The notes under the pieces: model-generated
What the model saw: the letters and a program-made list of their open reading frames with translations, nothing else
What the model was told of the DNA's origin: nothing
Databases searched by the model: none
NCBI RefSeq assembly: GCF_024345575.1
Contig: NZ_JAGQBJ010000006.1
Location: 62,001 to 126,000, forward strand
Length of the DNA stretch: 64,000 bases
Source: Cyanobium sp. Morenito 9A2
GTDB taxonomy: Bacteria; Cyanobacteriota; Cyanobacteriia; PCC-6307; Cyanobiaceae
Reading direction: 5' to 3'
Position numbers and translations under genes: made by a program
Shown: positions 9,070 through 17,429 of the stretch, one piece after another
Numbering within the stretch: position 1 is the stretch's first letter
How the letters are laid out: every line of letters starts with the position of its first letter

Positions 9070-10273
9070 GCTGAACACGGGGAATCGTCGGACGCTAAGG
9101 CCCCTGCCGCCGCCGCTTCTGCTGCCGGCGCTTCTGCTCGCGGCAGCGCTGCTGGCTGGGGTGGTGGTAGCCAAGGCGGTTCCGGCCGGGGGGCGGCCCG
9201 GTGGCGCAGGGGCCAGTCCCCGGGAGCTGGTGCTGGGGCAATCGGCCCCCTTCAGCGGCCCCTCCGCCCAACTGGGCCTGGAATACAGGATCGGAGCGGA
9301 GGCCTGGTTCGCGGAGGTGAACCGGCGGGGCGGGATCCACGGGCGCCGCATCCGCCTGGTGAGCCGCGATGACCGCTACGAGCCGGACCTGACCCTGGCG
9401 AACACCCGTCGACTGATCCAGGACGATGGGGCCTTCGCCCTGTTCGGATATGTGGGCACCCCCACGGTGAAGGCCGTGCTGCCGCTGGTGGAAGCGACCC
9501 GCATTCCCCTGATCGCCCCGCTGACTGGGGCGCGGTTGCTGCGCCAGCCGCTGCAGCCCCTGGTCTTCAACCTCCGGGCCAGTTACCAGGCGGAGATCGA
9601 TCGCATGGTGGATGATCTGGTGAGGGAAGGCCGCTTTCGCATCGCGGTGCTGTACCAGAACGATGCCTTCGGAGCAGACGGACTGGCCAGTGTCCGCCGC
9701 GCCCTGGTTCGCCATCGCCTCAAGCCTGTGGCCATGGCCGCTGTGCAGCGCAACTCCCGGGAGGTTGGCGGCGCCGCCCGGGACATCCTGGCCGGGGATC
9801 CCAACGGCGTGATCGTGGTCAGCTCCTACCCCAGCTCGGCCGCCTTCAGCCGGGAGCTGTACCGCCGCGGCAGCAGCGCCCAGCTGATGAACGTCTCGTT
9901 CGTGGGAACCCGGGCGCTGCAGGATGCCTTGCCCGGCGGCCAGGCCAACGGCATCGGCGTCGCCCAGGTGGTGCCGTTCCCCTGGGATCGCCGTGTGCCG
10001 GTGGTGGCCTCCTACCAGCGGCTGATGGCCCGCGTGCAGCAACGACCGAGCTATGGGTTCAACAGCCTTGAGGGCTTCCTGGCCGCCCAGCTGATGAGCG
10101 AGGGGCTGCGGCGGGCCGGTCCCAACCCCAGCCGCGCCGCCCTGGTGGCCGGCCTGGAATCGATCCGCAACCTTGATCTGGGGGGCTTCCGCCTGCAACT
10201 GGGACCAAAGGACCACGACGCCAGCTCCGTCGTCGAGCTGACCTACCTCGGTGCACAGCCCTGGGAACCCTGA
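9068..10273 (+). CDS. Periplasmic binding protein type 1 (branched-chain amino acid / LivJ-like)
   Basis: 401 residues. A hydrophobic N-terminal signal segment (about 15-35) is followed by a type 1 PBP: LVLGQSAPFSGPSAQLG, then GIHGRRIRLVSRDDRYEPD, FALFGYVGTPTVKAVLPL, RIAVLYQNDAFGADGL and NSLEGFLAAQLMSEGLRRAG. This fold binds amino acids or small amides and normally feeds an ABC permease or a receptor, but no liv-type permease lies nearby. The only partner is the divergent channel gene, whose ATG shares the CATG at 9067-9070. Prokaryotic pLGICs associated with or fused to such domains are known, so a channel-modulating role is a reasonable inference. Confidence 0.85.
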   Translation: MLNTGNRRTLRPLPPPLLLPALLLAAALLAGVVVAKAVPAGGRPGGAGASPRELVLGQSAPFSGPSAQLGLEYRIGAEAWFAEVNRRGGIHGRRIRLVSRDDRYEPDLTLANTRRLIQDDGAFALFGYVGTPTVKAVLPLVEATRIPLIAPLTGARLLRQPLQPLVFNLRASYQAEIDRMVDDLVREGRFRIAVLYQNDAFGADGLASVRRALVRHRLKPVAMAAVQRNSREVGGAARDILAGDPNGVIVVSSYPSSAAFSRELYRRGSSAQLMNVSFVGTRALQDALPGGQANGIGVAQVVPFPWDRRVPVVASYQRLMARVQQRPSYGFNSLEGFLAAQLMSEGLRRAGPNPSRAALVAGLESIRNLDLGGFRLQLGPKDHDASSVVELTYLGAQPWEP

Positions 10274-10567
10274 AGGGCGAGGTCAGGGGACCCTTGCCGC
10301 AGTCTGCTGCCAAACCGAAGCCTCCCGGCGGAACAGAGCAGCTCACCAGGTTTCGCTGATCCCACTGGCACGGGCAGCGCCCCGGGAGCCACGGAACCCT
10401 GCGATGCCGACGGGATGGCATCAGCGGAGCTGGCCGACCCGCGCTTAGCCTGATGGTCAACGCATCGCCAACGGGAGGGTGGTCGATCGGCTCCTTTGCG
10501 TGAAGGTCTCAGGCGTTCGCCCGCCAAGCTCGCGAGCCGGGATGCGTTGATCCATCGCCGGGAGCTG
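10274..10567. other. 294-bp spacer without recognised feature
   Basis: The space between the convergent binding-protein and pseudouridine-synthase genes holds no reading frame with coding character, no tRNA-like fold and no clear hairpin followed by T residues. A short ORF here has shadow-like composition. I see nothing assignable. Confidence 0.4.
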
Positions 10568-11581
10568 TCAACGGCTGGGGCCCGAGCACCTCAGCCCCTC
10601 CGGCAGCGGCGCCTCCAGCTCCAGCGTCTCCCCTTCCGGGCGCCGGAGCACCAGCCGATGGGCATGGAGCCGGTAACCGCCTTCCCCCGGGAGCACCTCG
10701 GCGCGGGCCAGGCCCCCCGGCAGGTAGAGGGGATCCCCCAGCAGGGGCGCGCCCAGGGCGGCGGCATGGAGACGGATCTGATGGGGGCGGCCGCTGGCGA
10801 TGGCCACCTCCACCAGGTCGGCACCGGGGCGGCGCTCCAGCAGGGTGAGGGTGCTCCGGGCCGCCAGGGCGCCGGGTTGCCCTTCGGCTGCGGCACACCA
10901 GACCTGGCCCAGCAACGGATGGGGCCGGCGACCGATCGGGGTGGTGAGGGTGAGGGAGGCGCCGGGCTCCAAGGGAACGGGAAGAGGCGCCGTCAGGGCC
11001 CGGTAGAGCTTGCGGCAGCAGGGCTGTTCTCCAGCCGTCAGACCAGCGCCCCGCCGCTGGTCTGCGCCCGCCGTGCTCTCCCGCAGCTGGGCGCTCAGCC
11101 AGGCCCGGGTGGCGGATCTTCGGGCACACACCAACAGCCCGGAGGTGAAGCGCCCCAGCCGGTGCACGGGCCTGGGAACGCCGCCGGCCTCGCCGCCGTG
11201 GCGCCGCTCCAGCAACCGCAGCAGGGTGTGCTCCAGGAAGCCCCCGGCGGGCAACACCGGCAGGCCGCTGGGCTTGTCGATGACGAGCAGGTCTCCGTCA
11301 TCGAACACGCGCTGCCACGACCCCGGCACGGCGGCCTCCTGCCAGGGGGGCCGATGCCACTGCAACTGCTCTCCGGCCTGGAGGGCGACATCGGCCCGGA
11401 GCCTGGTGCCGTTCCTGTGGAGCTCCCCCGCCGCCAGACGTTCCGCCCACACCCCCCGGTCGGAATGGCGGTAACGGGTCCCATAGAACGCCAGCAGAGA
11501 GAGACCGGTTTCCGCCGGACCCAGCCGATTCCGGTAGATCCAACCTTGGTTGAACGCCGCCGACAGCCAGGCCTCGGCCAC
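10568..11581 (-). CDS. RluA-family pseudouridine synthase-like protein with Asp-to-Gly at the catalytic site
   Basis: 337 residues. The RluA fold is clear from DDGDLLVIDKPSGLPVLP (95-112), the CRKLYRALT strand, and the C-terminal GRPHQIRLHAAALGAPLLGD block that binds RNA and supports catalysis. The invariant catalytic motif HRLDxxTSG reads HRLGRFTSG here, with Gly at residue 143 where the nucleophilic Asp is expected. The S4 domain is reduced or divergent. Some plant and cyanobacterial homologues may carry the same change, so this could be an established subfamily with altered chemistry or a binding-only role. The start 8 bp upstream of the response-regulator stop makes the downstream order regulator then this gene unclear as an operon, although both are on the minus strand. 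Confidence 0.85.
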   Translation of the reverse strand: MAEAWLSAAFNQGWIYRNRLGPAETGLSLLAFYGTRYRHSDRGVWAERLAAGELHRNGTRLRADVALQAGEQLQWHRPPWQEAAVPGSWQRVFDDGDLLVIDKPSGLPVLPAGGFLEHTLLRLLERRHGGEAGGVPRPVHRLGRFTSGLLVCARRSATRAWLSAQLRESTAGADQRRGAGLTAGEQPCCRKLYRALTAPLPVPLEPGASLTLTTPIGRRPHPLLGQVWCAAAEGQPGALAARSTLTLLERRPGADLVEVAIASGRPHQIRLHAAALGAPLLGDPLYLPGGLARAEVLPGEGGYRLHAHRLVLRRPEGETLELEAPLPEGLRCSGPSR

Positions 11582-11590
11582 CGTCGCCCC

Positions 11591-12349
11591 CTAATCCACC
11601 AGGCCGTTTTCGAGGGCATAGCGCACGAGCTCCGTGCGGCTGGCGGTGCCGGTCTTGGTGAAGAGACGGCTGACGTACTTCTCGACGTTGCGGATCGAGG
11701 TTTCGAGCCGGCGGGCGATCTCCTTGTTCATCAGGCCCTCGGCCACCAGCTGGAGCACGCTCCCCTCACGAGGGGTGAATTCATGGTGCACGGGGCCGCC
11801 GGCGGCCTTCTTGCTGCCGCCCGTCTGGAGCAGCGAGCGGATCTCGGTGATCTGCTTGGCCATCTGGCCGATGTCCGCATCGGCGTAGCGGGCGGCCTCG
11901 GCAAGCAAGCGCTCCTGGCGGCGCACCACGTTGCGGACACGCGCCACCAGCTCATCGGGGTCAAAAGGCTTGGGGATGTAGTCATCGACACCCGCCTGGA
12001 AGCCCTCGATGCGATCGGCGGTCATGCCCTTGGCGGTGAGGAAGATCACCGGTGTGCCCCCCAGGCGCTCATCGGCCCGCAGCTTCTTCAGCAGACCGTA
12101 GCCATCGAGGCGCGGCATCATCACGTCGCTGAGGACGAGATCCGGCAGCAGCTCCTGGGCCTTCTCCCAGCCCTCTTCGCCGTCGCCGGCGGTGGTCACC
12201 TCAAAGCCCTCGTCCTGCAGGTAGGCCTGCACCGCCGTGCGCAGGCCGGGTTCATCGTCCACCAACAGCAACCGCGCCGGGCCGGGGGCAGGAGCGGCCA
12301 GCGGATCTGCTGCGGGCTCCTGCTCGGGCAGGGATTCAGGGTGCGGCAT
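11591..12349 (-). CDS. NarL/LuxR-family response regulator, Ycf29/Rre1-like
   Basis: 252 residues. A receiver domain (about 25-145) holds the acidic pocket in LLLVDDEPGLRTAV, the phospho-acceptor Asp in LVLSDVMMPRLDGY, Thr in VIFLTAKG and Lys in DDYIPKPFDPDEL. A linker helix and a LuxR-type helix-turn-helix (about 190-250) follow, with FTPREGSVLQLVAEGLMNKEIA and SIRNVEKYVSRLFTKTG. The TADRIEGFQAGVDDYIPKPF segment resembles the plastid Ycf29 / cyanobacterial Rre1 regulator, which works with histidine kinase Hik2 in stress control; this orthology is by motif only. No kinase gene is adjacent. A Pro/Ala-rich N-terminal tail of about 25 residues precedes the receiver. Confidence 0.88.
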   Translation of the reverse strand: MPHPESLPEQEPAADPLAAPAPGPARLLLVDDEPGLRTAVQAYLQDEGFEVTTAGDGEEGWEKAQELLPDLVLSDVMMPRLDGYGLLKKLRADERLGGTPVIFLTAKGMTADRIEGFQAGVDDYIPKPFDPDELVARVRNVVRRQERLLAEAARYADADIGQMAKQITEIRSLLQTGGSKKAAGGPVHHEFTPREGSVLQLVAEGLMNKEIARRLETSIRNVEKYVSRLFTKTGTASRTELVRYALENGLVD

Positions 12350-12373
12350 GCCCGGGGGGTGGGGAAGGGAAAT

Positions 12374-12940
12374 CTATCGACCGGAAGGGCTGGGCAACAG
12401 GGTTTCCTTCTCCTGCAGGTTGCCGTTGTAGCCGAGCTGGAGAGCCAGGGGTCGCAGGGTGGCCGGGTCGGCATTGGCCTGCTCCGGGAAGCAGGCGGTC
12501 CACCAGATGCGGTGGTCCTGGCGGTTGAAGGGTGTGATCAGCCCCCCAGGGTTGAGCTCCCGCATCACCAGGTTCGTGCCGTCGTGGGTGATCCGCATCG
12601 GGCCCGCCGGCGCGCAGCGGATGGTCTCTGTGCGCACGACAACATCGTTGGGCAACTCGTTCCAGACCTTGATCTGCCGCAGGCTGGGTTCCTTCCCATC
12701 GACGGTGACCGCGTAGACCCCCACGATCCTGCGTCCTTCCCGGGTGGGGGTGTCCTGGATGATCACCAGACCTTTGGGCCGGGACTCCTCCGGGGTGCGG
12801 ATCACGTTCTGGGCCCGCACCGGGGCCAGGGCGGCCAGTGGCAGCAGTGCAAGCGTCAGCAGCGGAACGAGCCGGGAGAAGGCCGCCACGGGCCGCCTCC
12901 AGAGGGAGCCACGGCGCGCGTTCTGGCTGTTGATGCCCAT
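12374..12940 (-). CDS. Conserved hypothetical secreted protein
   Basis: 188 residues with a basic N-terminus and hydrophobic core (about 18-43) ending PVRAQ, a plausible signal peptide cleaved near residue 43. The mature part has no motif I recognise; it contains two Cys (in RCAPAGPM and ACFPEQAN) that could form a disulfide. The sequence has normal coding character and ends 24 bp before the response regulator, so the two may be co-transcribed. No function can be assigned. Confidence 0.6.
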   Translation of the reverse strand: MGINSQNARRGSLWRRPVAAFSRLVPLLTLALLPLAALAPVRAQNVIRTPEESRPKGLVIIQDTPTREGRRIVGVYAVTVDGKEPSLRQIKVWNELPNDVVVRTETIRCAPAGPMRITHDGTNLVMRELNPGGLITPFNRQDHRIWWTACFPEQANADPATLRPLALQLGYNGNLQEKETLLPSPSGR

Positions 12941-13006
12941 CGCTCCCTCACCAACCGTCGCTTCGATCTTGTCAGCATGGAGCTGTCCTAAGCATCAGGC
13001 GAAACC

Positions 13007-14167
13007 CTGGCCCGTGTCCTCCCCTACCTGGATCACCAGGCCACCACCCCCTGCGCCCCGGAGGTGGTGGCCGCCATGGCGCCCCACTGGAGCGAGCAGT
13101 TCGCCAACCCCGCCAGCCGCCTGCACCGCCCGGGGCTGACGGCCAGCGCCGCCGTGGAGCAGGCGCGCCGCTCGCTGGCCGCTGGCCTGGGGGTGGAACC
13201 TGAGGCGCTGGTGTTCACCAGTGGCGCCACCGAGGCCAACAACCTGGCCCTCAAGGGGATCGCCGAAGCCCGATCAAGCCAGGGCCGCCACCTGGTGACC
13301 GTGGCCACCGAGCACCGGGCCGTGCTCGACACGCTGCGGCATCTGGAATCCCAGGGCTTCGCGCTCACGGTGCTGCCGGTGAACCCCGACGGTCTGGTGG
13401 ACCTGAACCAGCTGGAGGCGGCCCTGCGCCCCGACACCGTGCTGGTGAGCGTGATGGCCGCCAACAACGAGATTGGCGTGCTCCAGCCCCTGGCGGCGAT
13501 CGGGGCCCTCTGCCAGTCCAGGGGCATCAGCTTCCACTGCGACGCGGCCCAGGCCATGGGCCACCTGAGCCTGAGGCCCCGGGAGCTGGGCATCGACCTT
13601 TTGAGCCTCAGCGGCCACAAGCTCTACGGCCCCAAGGGCATCGGCGCCCTGGTGCTGGTCGGCGGGGTGCGGCCGGCGCCCCAGCAGCACGGCGGCGGCC
13701 AGGAGCGGGGCCTGCGGGCCGGCACCCTGGCAGTGCCCTTGATCGTGGGGCTGGCCAAGGCGGCGGAGTTAGCAGAGGGCGACCGGGAGGCGCGCAGCGA
13801 GCGCCTGGGGGCCCTGCGAGATCAGCTCTGGGGCGCCCTGGAAGCCCTCGGCGACGTGCGCCTCAACGGCCACCCGAGCCAGCGCCTGGCCCACAACCTC
13901 AACGTGACCATCGGCGGGGTGGAGGGGAGCCAGCTGCACGGCGCCCTGCGGCGGCAGCTGGCGGTGAGCGGCGGTTCGGCCTGCAGCAGCGGCAGCCCCT
14001 CCCACGTGCTGGCGGCCCTGGGGCGCAGCCGCGCCGAGGCGGCGGCTTCGATCCGCTTCGGGTTGGGGCGCGGCACCACCGACGCCGAGATCGATCAGGC
14101 CATCGAGGCGGTGGCCGCCACGGTGCGGGAGCTGCGGGGCGAGCTGATCAGACCAGGAGCCGGCTGA
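13007..14167 (+). CDS. Cysteine desulfurase (NifS/IscS family)
   Basis: A PLP enzyme that takes sulfur from cysteine for Fe-S clusters and thiolation. The PLP Lys is in LSGHKLYGPKGIGAL, the cofactor His in TVATEHRAVLDTL, the active-site Cys in SGGSACSSGSPSHVL, and the N-terminal block YLDHQATTPCAPEVV is present. The first ATG/GTG/TTG in frame is GTG 13064, inside that conserved block, so I extend to CTG 13007. Further upstream an in-frame ATG at 12977 is cut off by TAA at 12989. The true start is therefore unclear. The 3' end overlaps DUF456 by 20 bp. Confidence 0.9.
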   Translation: MARVLPYLDHQATTPCAPEVVAAMAPHWSEQFANPASRLHRPGLTASAAVEQARRSLAAGLGVEPEALVFTSGATEANNLALKGIAEARSSQGRHLVTVATEHRAVLDTLRHLESQGFALTVLPVNPDGLVDLNQLEAALRPDTVLVSVMAANNEIGVLQPLAAIGALCQSRGISFHCDAAQAMGHLSLRPRELGIDLLSLSGHKLYGPKGIGALVLVGGVRPAPQQHGGGQERGLRAGTLAVPLIVGLAKAAELAEGDREARSERLGALRDQLWGALEALGDVRLNGHPSQRLAHNLNVTIGGVEGSQLHGALRRQLAVSGGSACSSGSPSHVLAALGRSRAEAAASIRFGLGRGTTDAEIDQAIEAVAATVRELRGELIRPGAG

Positions 14168-14690
14168 TCAGCACGAAACCCACCACCCCCACCACCGCCA
14201 GGATCACCTGGGCCAGGCGGCTCAACAGCATCCCGGCCACCACCGCCAGGCCCACCAGCAGCGAGCGCTTCAAACGCTCAAGACCGAAGGGCCCCAGCTC
14301 GCCCGAGGCACTCAGCAGCTCGCCGAGCGCGGCTCCCAGCAGCGGCCCCACCAGGGCCCCCACCAGCGGGCCACCGATGGGCAGGGCCGGCAGCAGCCCC
14401 AGCAGCCCCACCACCAGCCCCAGACCGGCGCCGATGTAGGCCCAGCGGGTGGCCTGCAGCCGCGCCGCCCCCAGCAGCATCCCCAGGGCGTCAGCTCCCC
14501 AGCCCAACAGCAGGATCAAGCTGGCCAGCGCCAGGGCCGGCAAACCCACGGCCCAGCCCACCGACCAGGTCCAGAGGCCCGCCCCCAGGGGCAGCAGGGC
14601 CAGGCCCGGCAGCACCGGAAAGAGGGTGCCCGGGATCGCCACCAGCTGGATCAACAGCGCCAGCCACCAGATCACGTCCTGCTGGTTCAT
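14148..14690 (-). CDS. DUF456 family membrane protein
   Basis: 180 residues, almost entirely hydrophobic, with Gly-rich helices including [27 protein letters not shown], the signature of DUF456. Its role is unknown. The ATG overlaps the rsmH stop in an ATGA arrangement, so translation is probably coupled to rsmH. Confidence 0.85.
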   Translation of the reverse strand: MNQQDVIWWLALLIQLVAIPGTLFPVLPGLALLPLGAGLWTWSVGWAVGLPALALASLILLLGWGADALGMLLGAARLQATRWAYIGAGLGLVVGLLGLLPALPIGGPLVGALVGPLLGAALGELLSASGELGPFGLERLKRSLLVGLAVVAGMLLSRLAQVILAVVGVVGFVLISRLLV

Positions 14691-15640
14691 GGGCTCGCCT
14701 CAAGGGGGCGCCGGGCCACCCGCAACTTGGCGGAGCGGCTGCGGGGGTTGAGCTCCTGCTCCGCCTCACCGGCCACCAGGGGCTTGCGCGTGATCCGCTC
14801 CAACCGTTCATCACGGAGAAAAGCGGTTTTCACCCGGCGATCCTCAAGCGAATGGAAGCTGATCACCGCCAGCAGGCCACCGGGCACCAACCAGTCGGGG
14901 GCGCGCCTCAGCAGGGTGTCGAGGGCCCCTAGCTCGTCGTTGACCGCGATGCGCAGGGCCTGGAAGGTGCGCGTGGCGGGGTGGATCCGGCCGCGGCGGG
15001 CCTTGGGCGGATAGCAACCCGCCACCAGGTAGGCCAGCGCCGCCGTGCCCCGATCGGCCTCAGTGGCAGCCGCGCCGCCCCAGGGCCCCTGCTCCACGAT
15101 CCGGCGGGCGATGCGCCGTGAGAGCCGCTCCTCCCCGTAGGCGTAGATCAGGTCAGCCAACTCGCCTTCGGTGAGGCGATCGATCAGCGCGGCGGCGGTC
15201 TCGCCGGCCCCCGGATTCATGCGCATGTCCAGGGGACCATCGGCGCGAAAGCTGAAGCCCCGCGCCCCCCCATCCAGCTGGGGGCTGCTGACTCCCAGGT
15301 CCGCCAGCACCCCCAGCAGCGGCTCCGGCGGTGTGAAGGCGGCGAAGTTGCCGGCCACCAGGCTCACGCGATTCCCGAACGGGGCCAGGCGTTCGGCGGC
15401 GGCCGCCAGGGCGGCGGGATCCTGGTCGAGGCCGATCAGACGCAGGCCCGGATGGGCCTCCAGCAGCAGGGCGCTGTGGCCGCCACCGCCCACGGTGCAG
15501 TCGAGCAGCAGACCGCCGGCGCCCAGGCCGGCGAAGGCCGCCAGCAGCGGCTCCGCCAGCACGGGGATGTGCTCGAAGGCCGTGGCGCCGGGGGGCTCAG
15601 AGGCAGCAGGAGCAGCCGCCGTGGGGGGACGTTCAGCCAA
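14687..15640 (-). CDS. rsmH: 16S rRNA (cytosine(1402)-N(4))-methyltransferase
   Basis: RsmH (MraW) methylates C1402 of 16S rRNA with [78 protein letters not shown] and [13 protein letters not shown] are diagnostic. I chose TTG 15640, giving 317 residues and avoiding overlap with ndhH; an in-frame ATG at 15715 would overlap the ndhH start codon and add a variable tail. It sits away from the mra/dcw cluster. The DUF456 gene follows with a 4-bp overlap. Confidence 0.95.
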   Translation of the reverse strand: MAERPPTAAAPAASEPPGATAFEHIPVLAEPLLAAFAGLGAGGLLLDCTVGGGGHSALLLEAHPGLRLIGLDQDPAALAAAAERLAPFGNRVSLVAGNFAAFTPPEPLLGVLADLGVSSPQLDGGARGFSFRADGPLDMRMNPGAGETAAALIDRLTEGELADLIYAYGEERLSRRIARRIVEQGPWGGAAATEADRGTAALAYLVAGCYPPKARRGRIHPATRTFQALRIAVNDELGALDTLLRRAPDWLVPGGLLAVISFHSLEDRRVKTAFLRDERLERITRKPLVAGEAEQELNPRSRSAKLRVARRPLEASP

Positions 15641-15713
15641 ACGAGAAAGAAATGGACCTAAGGAGCGCTGCTCCCTTCCTAAGATCCGCCCACTCGATCC
15701 CGCCAACGGCGCC

Positions 15714-16898
15714 ATGACGCAGCTCGAAACGCGCACGGAGCCGATGGTGATCAACTTCGGCCCCCATCACCCCTCCATGCACGGGGTGCTGCGGCTGGTG
15801 GTGACCCTCGATGGCGAAGACGTGGTGGACTGCGAGCCGGTGATCGGCTACCTGCACCGCGGCATGGAGAAGATCGCCGAGAACCGCACGAACGTGATGT
15901 TCGTGCCCTACGTGAGCCGCTGGGACTACGCGGCGGGGATGTTCAACGAGGCGATCACCGTCAACGCGCCCGAAAAGCTGGCCGACATCCCGGTGCCGAA
16001 GCGCGCCAGCCACATTCGGGTGCTGATGCTGGAGCTCAACCGCATCGCCAACCACCTGCTCTGGCTCGGCCCCTTCCTGGCGGACGTGGGCGCCCAGACC
16101 CCGTTCTTCTACATCTTCCGCGAGCGGGAGATGATCTACGACCTCTGGGAGGCGGCCACGGGCCAGCGGCTGATCAACAACAACTACTTCCGCATCGGTG
16201 GGGTGGCGGTGGATCTGCCCTACGGCTGGCTCGACAAGCTGCTGGATTTCTGCGACTGGTTCGGCCCGAAGATCGACGAATACGAAAAGCTGATCACCAA
16301 CAACCCGATCTTCAAGCGCCGCATCGAGGGCCTCGGGGTAATCAGCCGCGAGATGGCGATCAACTGGAGCCTCTCGGGGCCGATGCTGCGCGCCTCCGGC
16401 GTGCCCTGGGACCTGCGCAAGGTGGATCACTACGAGTGCTACGACGATTTCGACTGGGACGTGGCCACCGCCACCGAGGGCGATTGCTACGCCCGCTACC
16501 GGGTGCGAATCCAGGAGATGCGCGAATCGCTCAAGATCCTGCGCCAGGCCGCCGCGGCCATTCCCGGCGGCCCCACCGAGAGCCTGGAGGCGCGGCGGAT
16601 CACCGAAGGCAAGGGCGGCGAAGCCTCCAGCTTCGATATGCAGTACATCGCCAAGAAAGTGGCCCCCACCTTCAAGATCCCCGGCGGTGAGCTCTACGCC
16701 CGGCTCGAGTCAGGCAAGGGCGAACTGGGCGTGTTCATCATGGGCAACGATGATGTGACCCCGTGGCGCTGGAAGATCCGCGCGGCCGATTTCAACAACC
16801 TTCAGATCCTGCCCCACATCCTCACCGGGGCCAAGGTGGCCGACATCATGGCGATCCTCGGTTCGATCGACGTGATCATGGGCTCGGTGGACCGCTGA
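15714..16898 (+). CDS. ndhH: NAD(P)H-quinone oxidoreductase subunit H (NDH-1)
   Basis: 394 residues, the 49-kDa-like subunit of photosynthetic complex [55 protein letters not shown] and the C-terminal [13 protein letters not shown] are characteristic of cyanobacterial and plastid NdhH. It works in the thylakoid-membrane complex in cyclic electron flow and respiration. It diverges from rsmH and is followed after 3 bp by the DHNA-CoA thioesterase gene, suggesting co-transcription of two quinone-related genes. Confidence 0.98.
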   Translation: MTQLETRTEPMVINFGPHHPSMHGVLRLVVTLDGEDVVDCEPVIGYLHRGMEKIAENRTNVMFVPYVSRWDYAAGMFNEAITVNAPEKLADIPVPKRASHIRVLMLELNRIANHLLWLGPFLADVGAQTPFFYIFREREMIYDLWEAATGQRLINNNYFRIGGVAVDLPYGWLDKLLDFCDWFGPKIDEYEKLITNNPIFKRRIEGLGVISREMAINWSLSGPMLRASGVPWDLRKVDHYECYDDFDWDVATATEGDCYARYRVRIQEMRESLKILRQAAAAIPGGPTESLEARRITEGKGGEASSFDMQYIAKKVAPTFKIPGGELYARLESGKGELGVFIMGNDDVTPWRWKIRAADFNNLQILPHILTGAKVADIMAILGSIDVIMGSVDR

Positions 16899-16901
16899 CG
16901 G

Positions 16902-17429
16902 TTGTTCGACAACTTTTTCAAGGATCCCCCCATCCCCGGCCACTGGCTGCACCAGAGCCGCACCGTTCGTTTCGGTGACACCGATGCCGCCGGGGTGATG
17001 CACTTTCACCAGCTGCTGCGCTGGTGCCACGAGGCCTATGAGCAGAGCCTGGAGGCCTTCGGACTGAGCTCCGCCGAAATCTTCCCGGGGCCGACCTGGC
17101 GCACGGAGTTGCCTGGCGGGCGGGCCAACCCGGCCGTGGCGCTGCCGATCGTGCACACCCGTGCCGATTTCCACAGGCCCATGCTCGCCGGCGATGCCCT
17201 GGCGATCACCCTGGCCCCGGTGGTCCTAGAGGGAGGCCTCTTCGAGGTGCGCTATCGCTTCGAGGCCGGCGGTTTCGAGGCCGCCAATGCCCTCACCCGC
17301 CACAGGGCGATCGAGGCGGCGACCCGTCAGCGCTGCGGGCTTCCGGAACCGATCGAGCGTTGGCTGAAGGCCTCGAGCGCCGCAGAGGCGGCCGGCGGGA
17401 ACCCGCAGACTCCTCAGGGGGTGTCCTAG
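16902..17429 (+). CDS. 1,4-dihydroxy-2-naphthoyl-CoA thioesterase-like hotdog protein
   Basis: 175 residues with a 4HBT-type hotdog fold: TVRFGDTDAAGVMHFHQLLRW holds the catalytic Asp of this thioesterase class, followed by ALPIVHTRADFHRPMLAGD. In cyanobacteria this family (slr0204-like) hydrolyses DHNA-CoA before prenylation in phylloquinone synthesis, which fits the men genes 2-7 kb downstream. The start is TTG 16902, 3 bp after the ndhH stop. The fold ends near residue 155; the last 20 residues are low complexity and lie antisense to the end of the convergent membrane protein gene. Confidence 0.87.
   Translation: MFDNFFKDPPIPGHWLHQSRTVRFGDTDAAGVMHFHQLLRWCHEAYEQSLEAFGLSSAEIFPGPTWRTELPGGRANPAVALPIVHTRADFHRPMLAGDALAITLAPVVLEGGLFEVRYRFEAGGFEAANALTRHRAIEAATRQRCGLPEPIERWLKASSAAEAAGGNPQTPQGVS

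Noticed and set aside
10274..10567. Possible tRNA or small RNA in the spacer
   Set aside because: No cloverleaf, T-loop consensus or hairpin with T tract could be found by eye.
10496..12991. An 831-codon plus-strand frame opposite the RluA-like, response regulator and hypothetical genes
   Set aside because: Composition is that of a complement frame and no domain is visible; the minus-strand genes have clear motifs.
15713..15716. A third shared CATG start pair, rsmH with ndhH
   Set aside because: The TTG at 15640 gives rsmH its normal length, and the extra N-terminus from 15715 is not conserved-looking.
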